Assembly: GCA_963816435.1 (NCBI GenBank) | Contig: CAWFKS010000010.1 | Location: forward strand, 184,352-248,351 | DNA: 64,000 nt | Reading direction: 5' to 3' | Origin: CAWFKS01 sp963816435 | GTDB lineage: Bacteria; Pseudomonadota; Alphaproteobacteria; Rhizobiales; Rhizobiaceae | In this document: one piece after another, positions 60,970 to 64,000 of the stretch | How positions within the stretch are numbered: position 1 is the stretch's first letter | Layout: each line of letters opens with the position of its first letter | The notes under the pieces: generated by a model | Told to the model about the DNA's origin: nothing | Seen by the model: the letters and a program-made list of their open reading frames with translations, nothing else | Databases searched by the model: none | Translations under genes and position numbers: made by a program

Positions 60970-62550
60970 ATGAGAAGGATAATTCCGATGGCCGTCGCGG
61001 CCGCGATGGCGGGGACGTGCGCCGTGCCGATCGCGGCGAACGCGCAGGACAAGATCTCGCTGGTCGTCAATGCCGTGCAGATCTTCGGCACGATCGACCC
61101 GGCCAAGGTCAACGACTATACCGAGTACATGGCGGCTGTGAACCTTTATGACGGCCTGACCACCGTCAACGCCGACGGCAACGTCGTGCCGCAGCTTGCC
61201 GAAAGCTGGGACATCTCCGACGACAACCTGACCTACACGTTCCATCTCAAGACGGATGCGACCTTCCAGGACGGCAGCCCTGTCGAAGCGAAGGATGTCG
61301 TCTATTCGATGCAGCGTCTGCTCGCGATCAACGAAGGCCCGTCCTACCTGTTCAGCGGGCTGGTCGATCCCGACAACGTCAAGGCGACCGACGACCACAC
61401 CGTCGAGATCAAGCTCAATAAGGTCTACGCGCCGTTCGTGTCCAATACGCCGCTGATCCTCGTCGTCAATTCCGATCTGGTGAAAGAGAAGGCCGGGGAC
61501 GACGAGTGGGGCGAGACCTATCTCGCGGACGCTTCCGCGGGTGCCGGCCCCTACGAACTGGAATCGTGGACGCGCGGCGCCCAGATGGTGCTGGAGCGCT
61601 ATCCCGACTACCACGCCGGCTGGCCGCACGAAAAGCCGATCGACGAGCTGCGCTTCGTCATCACGCGTGACGAGGCGACGGTGAAGGCGCTGGCGACCAA
61701 GGGCGATCTGGGGATGTCCTCCCAGTACCAGGGCAACGAGACCTACGAGGCCATCTCCAAGATGGACAACTACAAGATCGTCTCGGCCGACACCGCCACG
61801 GGCTTCTACCTGAAGCTCAACAATCAGGCAGCACCCACCGACGACGTTCACATCCGCCGTGCCATCGCGCTCGCGACGGACTACGAAACCGTGCGCAACG
61901 AGCTCTACCCGGGTGGCGAACTGCGGGGGCCACTGGCTTCGGTCTTTGCCGACGCTTACCTGGACAGCCTGCCGGCGCCTACCTTCGACCTGGACAAGGC
62001 CAAGGAAGAGGTTGCCAAGTCGAAATATGCCGGCCAGGAGCCGATCAAGCTCAGCTTCGCCTATGTCGCCAAGACCGCCTTCGAGGAGGAAATCGGTCTT
62101 CTGATGAAGTCGAATCTCGAGAGCATCGGCTTCTCGGTCGATCTCGACCCGGAGCCGTGGAACCGCATTACCGAGCTCGCCTCGAAGGTGGAGACGACGC
62201 CGGCGGTGACCGAGGTGTTCTACGGGCCGACCTACCCGTCGCCGGATTCGGTCTTCTACGTCCAGTATCACTCCAAGGCGAAGGGAACCTGGTCGTCGAT
62301 GGAATGGGTGATGAGCGACGCGATCGATTCTCTCATCGACAAGTCGCGCGAGCAGACCGACGTCGCTGAGCGCAACGCGACCTACAAGGAAATCCAGCAG
62401 AAGCTCTACGACATGCAGTCGGACGTGTTCCTCCTGACCCAGAAGAAGCGCTTCGCCGCCAACAAGTGCCTGCAGGGCTACGCGTGGGTGCCGATGCAGA
62501 GCTGGGACACGGATTTCTCCCGTTTCTGGTGGGACTGCGACGCCAAGTAG
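60970..62550 (+). CDS. ABC transporter substrate-binding protein, family 5 (DppA/OppA-like)
   Basis: 526-residue periplasmic protein. Signal peptide about 1-25 (basic MRR, core, cleavage after ANA). Conserved SBP-5 motifs: VPQLAESWDISDDNLTYTFH, DGSPVEAKDVVYSMQRLL, AGPYELESWTRGAQMVLERY, HIRRAIALATDYETV. It binds the compound imported by the 53549-57135 transporter. It ends the operon: a terminator lies 30 bp after the stop. GAGGAG lies 6-11 nt before the ATG. Confidence 0.93.
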   Translation: MRRIIPMAVAAAMAGTCAVPIAANAQDKISLVVNAVQIFGTIDPAKVNDYTEYMAAVNLYDGLTTVNADGNVVPQLAESWDISDDNLTYTFHLKTDATFQDGSPVEAKDVVYSMQRLLAINEGPSYLFSGLVDPDNVKATDDHTVEIKLNKVYAPFVSNTPLILVVNSDLVKEKAGDDEWGETYLADASAGAGPYELESWTRGAQMVLERYPDYHAGWPHEKPIDELRFVITRDEATVKALATKGDLGMSSQYQGNETYEAISKMDNYKIVSADTATGFYLKLNNQAAPTDDVHIRRAIALATDYETVRNELYPGGELRGPLASVFADAYLDSLPAPTFDLDKAKEEVAKSKYAGQEPIKLSFAYVAKTAFEEEIGLLMKSNLESIGFSVDLDPEPWNRITELASKVETTPAVTEVFYGPTYPSPDSVFYVQYHSKAKGTWSSMEWVMSDAIDSLIDKSREQTDVAERNATYKEIQQKLYDMQSDVFLLTQKKRFAANKCLQGYAWVPMQSWDTDFSRFWWDCDAK

Positions 62551-62579
62551 ACGGCGCAACGCCAACCGAACCGAGACGA

Positions 62580-62606
62580 GGCCGCGCCCAAGGCGCGGCC
62601 TTTTTT
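62580..62606 (+). terminator. Intrinsic terminator of the importer operon
   Basis: Perfect stem GGCCGCGCC / GGCGCGGCC with loop CAA (62580-62600) followed by TTTTTT (62601-62606). Confidence 0.93.
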
Positions 62607-62693
62607 CAAATGACGCGCGGCAGTTTGATGCGACTTGAGGCCGACTGCCGCCCTTGTTGCTGGTCGTGCCAATGGCGTCCGGCCCGGTCCCGG

Positions 62694-63653
62694 CTACCGA
62701 CTTCGCCGGGTTACGTGGGCAAGAGACCAATCCATGCGGCGCGCGTGCGGCGCTCCTTCCGCGTACGTCCAGATCGGAGCCGTGCGCACTTCATATTCCC
62801 GCGGATCGAGTAGCTCTTCGATGAACGGCAATCCCGGCGCATAGCAAAAGCGGCCGCCGGGACGGAGGGCACGGAGGACGCGCATGTAGTGCTCCGCATG
62901 TCGCACAGCCCGCCCGGAAGAACTCCAATGTGCGTTGAGGAAGTGCAAAGAAAAGGACAGGTGGGCTATGACCGTACCCCACGATCCCCTTGCAAGTGGG
63001 ATGTCGAACCAGGAGCCCCTGACGACGCCGGGTCCTTCGGCGGCAAGCCGGTCCACGCCATAGGCTGCAAAGCCCCGCTCCCTGAGATATGCGGTCAAGA
63101 GGGCGTCGCGGCCGCAGCCAATGTCAAGGACCGGTTCAGCGAGGCTTCCGATCTCGAGCCGCAACAGATCAAGCTGAAGTTCCGGACTGTATGTCCCGCA
63201 TGCAGCGACACTGTCAGATGCTTCGGCCCATCCGAGCCCTCCCGCTTCGGAGAGGGCGCGGCGGGTCCAACCTGCGAGCCGATCGTGATGAGCGGCAAGC
63301 GGAGGACAGGTCTCGAAGTGCTGCGGCACCTCTGACAGCCACTTGCGAAAATCGAGCACAAGCAGGCGATACAGCCGCTCCAGCTCGTCTTGCTGAGGCT
63401 CCCCAAGCTCCAGATACTGGTATTGACCGGCCAGGAACAGGAAATACCCCTCGGCCATCCGGCTCGACAGATCGCCGACCACGCGGTGCTGATCCAGTTC
63501 TCTCGACAACTGGCGGCGGGCCTCGACGATCGCGGTGCGCAGGCCCGGCGACAACTGCCTGAGGCGCGGCTCGTGGCGAGCGATGTCCTGTATCCGGTCG
63601 GCTGCGCTGTCCTGGAGCCGCAACGCGAGAACGACATCGACTGCACGCATCAT
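62694..63653 (-). CDS. Class I SAM-dependent methyltransferase
   Basis: 319-residue protein. SAM motif I EPVLDIGCGRDALLTAYLRE lies near residues 172-191, followed by acidic loop YGVDRLAAEG and the later motif RALRPGGRFCYAPGLPFIEE. The N-terminal 130 residues are a separate helical domain (MAEGYFLFLAGQYQYLELG, LERLYRLLVLDFRKWLSEVP) not usual in simple methyltransferases. GAGGAG lies just upstream of ATG 63653; a GTG at 63668 is possible. It is alone, convergent with the importer operon. The methyl acceptor is unknown. Confidence 0.85.
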   Translation of the reverse strand: MMRAVDVVLALRLQDSAADRIQDIARHEPRLRQLSPGLRTAIVEARRQLSRELDQHRVVGDLSSRMAEGYFLFLAGQYQYLELGEPQQDELERLYRLLVLDFRKWLSEVPQHFETCPPLAAHHDRLAGWTRRALSEAGGLGWAEASDSVAACGTYSPELQLDLLRLEIGSLAEPVLDIGCGRDALLTAYLRERGFAAYGVDRLAAEGPGVVRGSWFDIPLARGSWGTVIAHLSFSLHFLNAHWSSSGRAVRHAEHYMRVLRALRPGGRFCYAPGLPFIEELLDPREYEVRTAPIWTYAEGAPHARRMDWSLAHVTRRSR

Positions 63654-64000
63654 TCTGCTCCTCTGCACGACCGCAAGCCTCCGCTCGAATATCTCTCATT
63701 CTTTTGCGATCGCGCCAATTGGGTTCATCGGATGCGTGCTCGGCGCCGCATTGGAGTGGGCGAGCGCCGCAGCCCATCTGCAATCGGCAACGGAGCCGTC
63801 GCTGTCTGCGTCTCGGCGCAATCCGCAGAGCTCTCGAAAAGTTTTCCCGCGTCGGTTCTCGCTGCCAGCCCGACCCTCCAGAGGGGCTCTTGAGATCCAT
63901 GTATCTCTTGGTGTACACCTGCGTGTATCGTTCAACCGGCGGGCTGGGCAACAGCTTTGCCGGAATCGCGGGCGTGCGCCGAGTTTGGCGGAGAGTCCCT
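63654..64000 (-). other. Upstream region of the methyltransferase, no gene seen
   Basis: About 350 bp to the window edge with only short composition-driven open frames. It presumably holds the promoter of the minus-strand methyltransferase gene; no confident -35/-10 pair could be picked by eye. Confidence 0.4.

Overview
The window is GC-rich, densely coded alphaproteobacterial DNA. The gene set points to the Hyphomicrobiales, most likely a Phyllobacteriaceae/Mesorhizobium-like organism. Evidence for this is the ubiE-ubiB-coaBC neighbourhood, a BMP-type nucleoside ABC transporter run together with cdd, a purine nucleoside phosphorylase and deoA, a TIGR02281-type aspartic protease, a DUF3775 protein, and a tRNA-Ser(GGA) used as an integration site. 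This placement is inferred from gene content; no phylogeny was computed.

Layout. (1) 0-9.2 kb: end of a glutathione S-transferase, a short-chain dehydrogenase divergent from S-formylglutathione hydrolase, DUF3775, a Nudix hydrolase, a phosphoribosyltransferase, then a sensor kinase/response regulator pair facing a PepSY - cytochrome b - acidic secreted protein set, and prfC. (2) 9.2-14.7 kb: TetR-headed cluster of small detoxification-type proteins (SRPBCC, two VOC proteins, DoxX, DUF1428, GyrI-like), dut, and a membrane protein flanked by two membrane micropeptides. (3) 14.8-20.6 kb: peroxiredoxin, coaBC, a VapBC-type toxin-antitoxin pair, ubiB and ubiE. (4) 20.6-34.7 kb: nucleoside uptake and salvage (add, upp, deoA, PNP, cdd, ABC transporter, BMP binding protein) with an alcohol dehydrogenase/thioesterase/slyX/MFS insert, then msrA. 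(5) About 34.9-51.4 kb: genomic island beginning at tRNA-Ser with a tyrosine recombinase, an efflux/TetR section, and a unidirectional cassette of unfamiliar genes. (6) 51.5-62.6 kb: LuxR regulator followed by a peptide-type ABC importer operon with a hydantoinase/oxoprolinase-like protein and two DUF917 proteins. (7) End: a SAM methyltransferase.

The most unusual part is 41.3-49.3 kb. It encodes a DUF3102/ParB-like protein, a protein with a PD-(D/E)XK nuclease motif, a small helical protein, a membrane-anchored AAA+ ATPase, and a separate zinc peptidase. The last two look like an FtsH protease split into two translationally coupled genes. The peptidase keeps HEAGH and the third-ligand Asp at exactly the FtsH spacing. 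No relaxase or conjugation apparatus is visible, so this may be an island maintenance, stress or defence module. Just downstream lies a double array of C(G/A)ATT(C/T) motifs phased mostly at 21 bp.

Caution on sequence quality. At least twelve single-base frame breaks fall in otherwise well-conserved genes, including coaBC, ubiB, cdd, fghA and ABC ATPases. Nearly all are explained by one extra base, usually in a 2-4 base homopolymer, and correction restores family-length proteins. They look like consensus indel errors rather than pseudogenes. Coordinates for such genes span the whole reconstructed gene.
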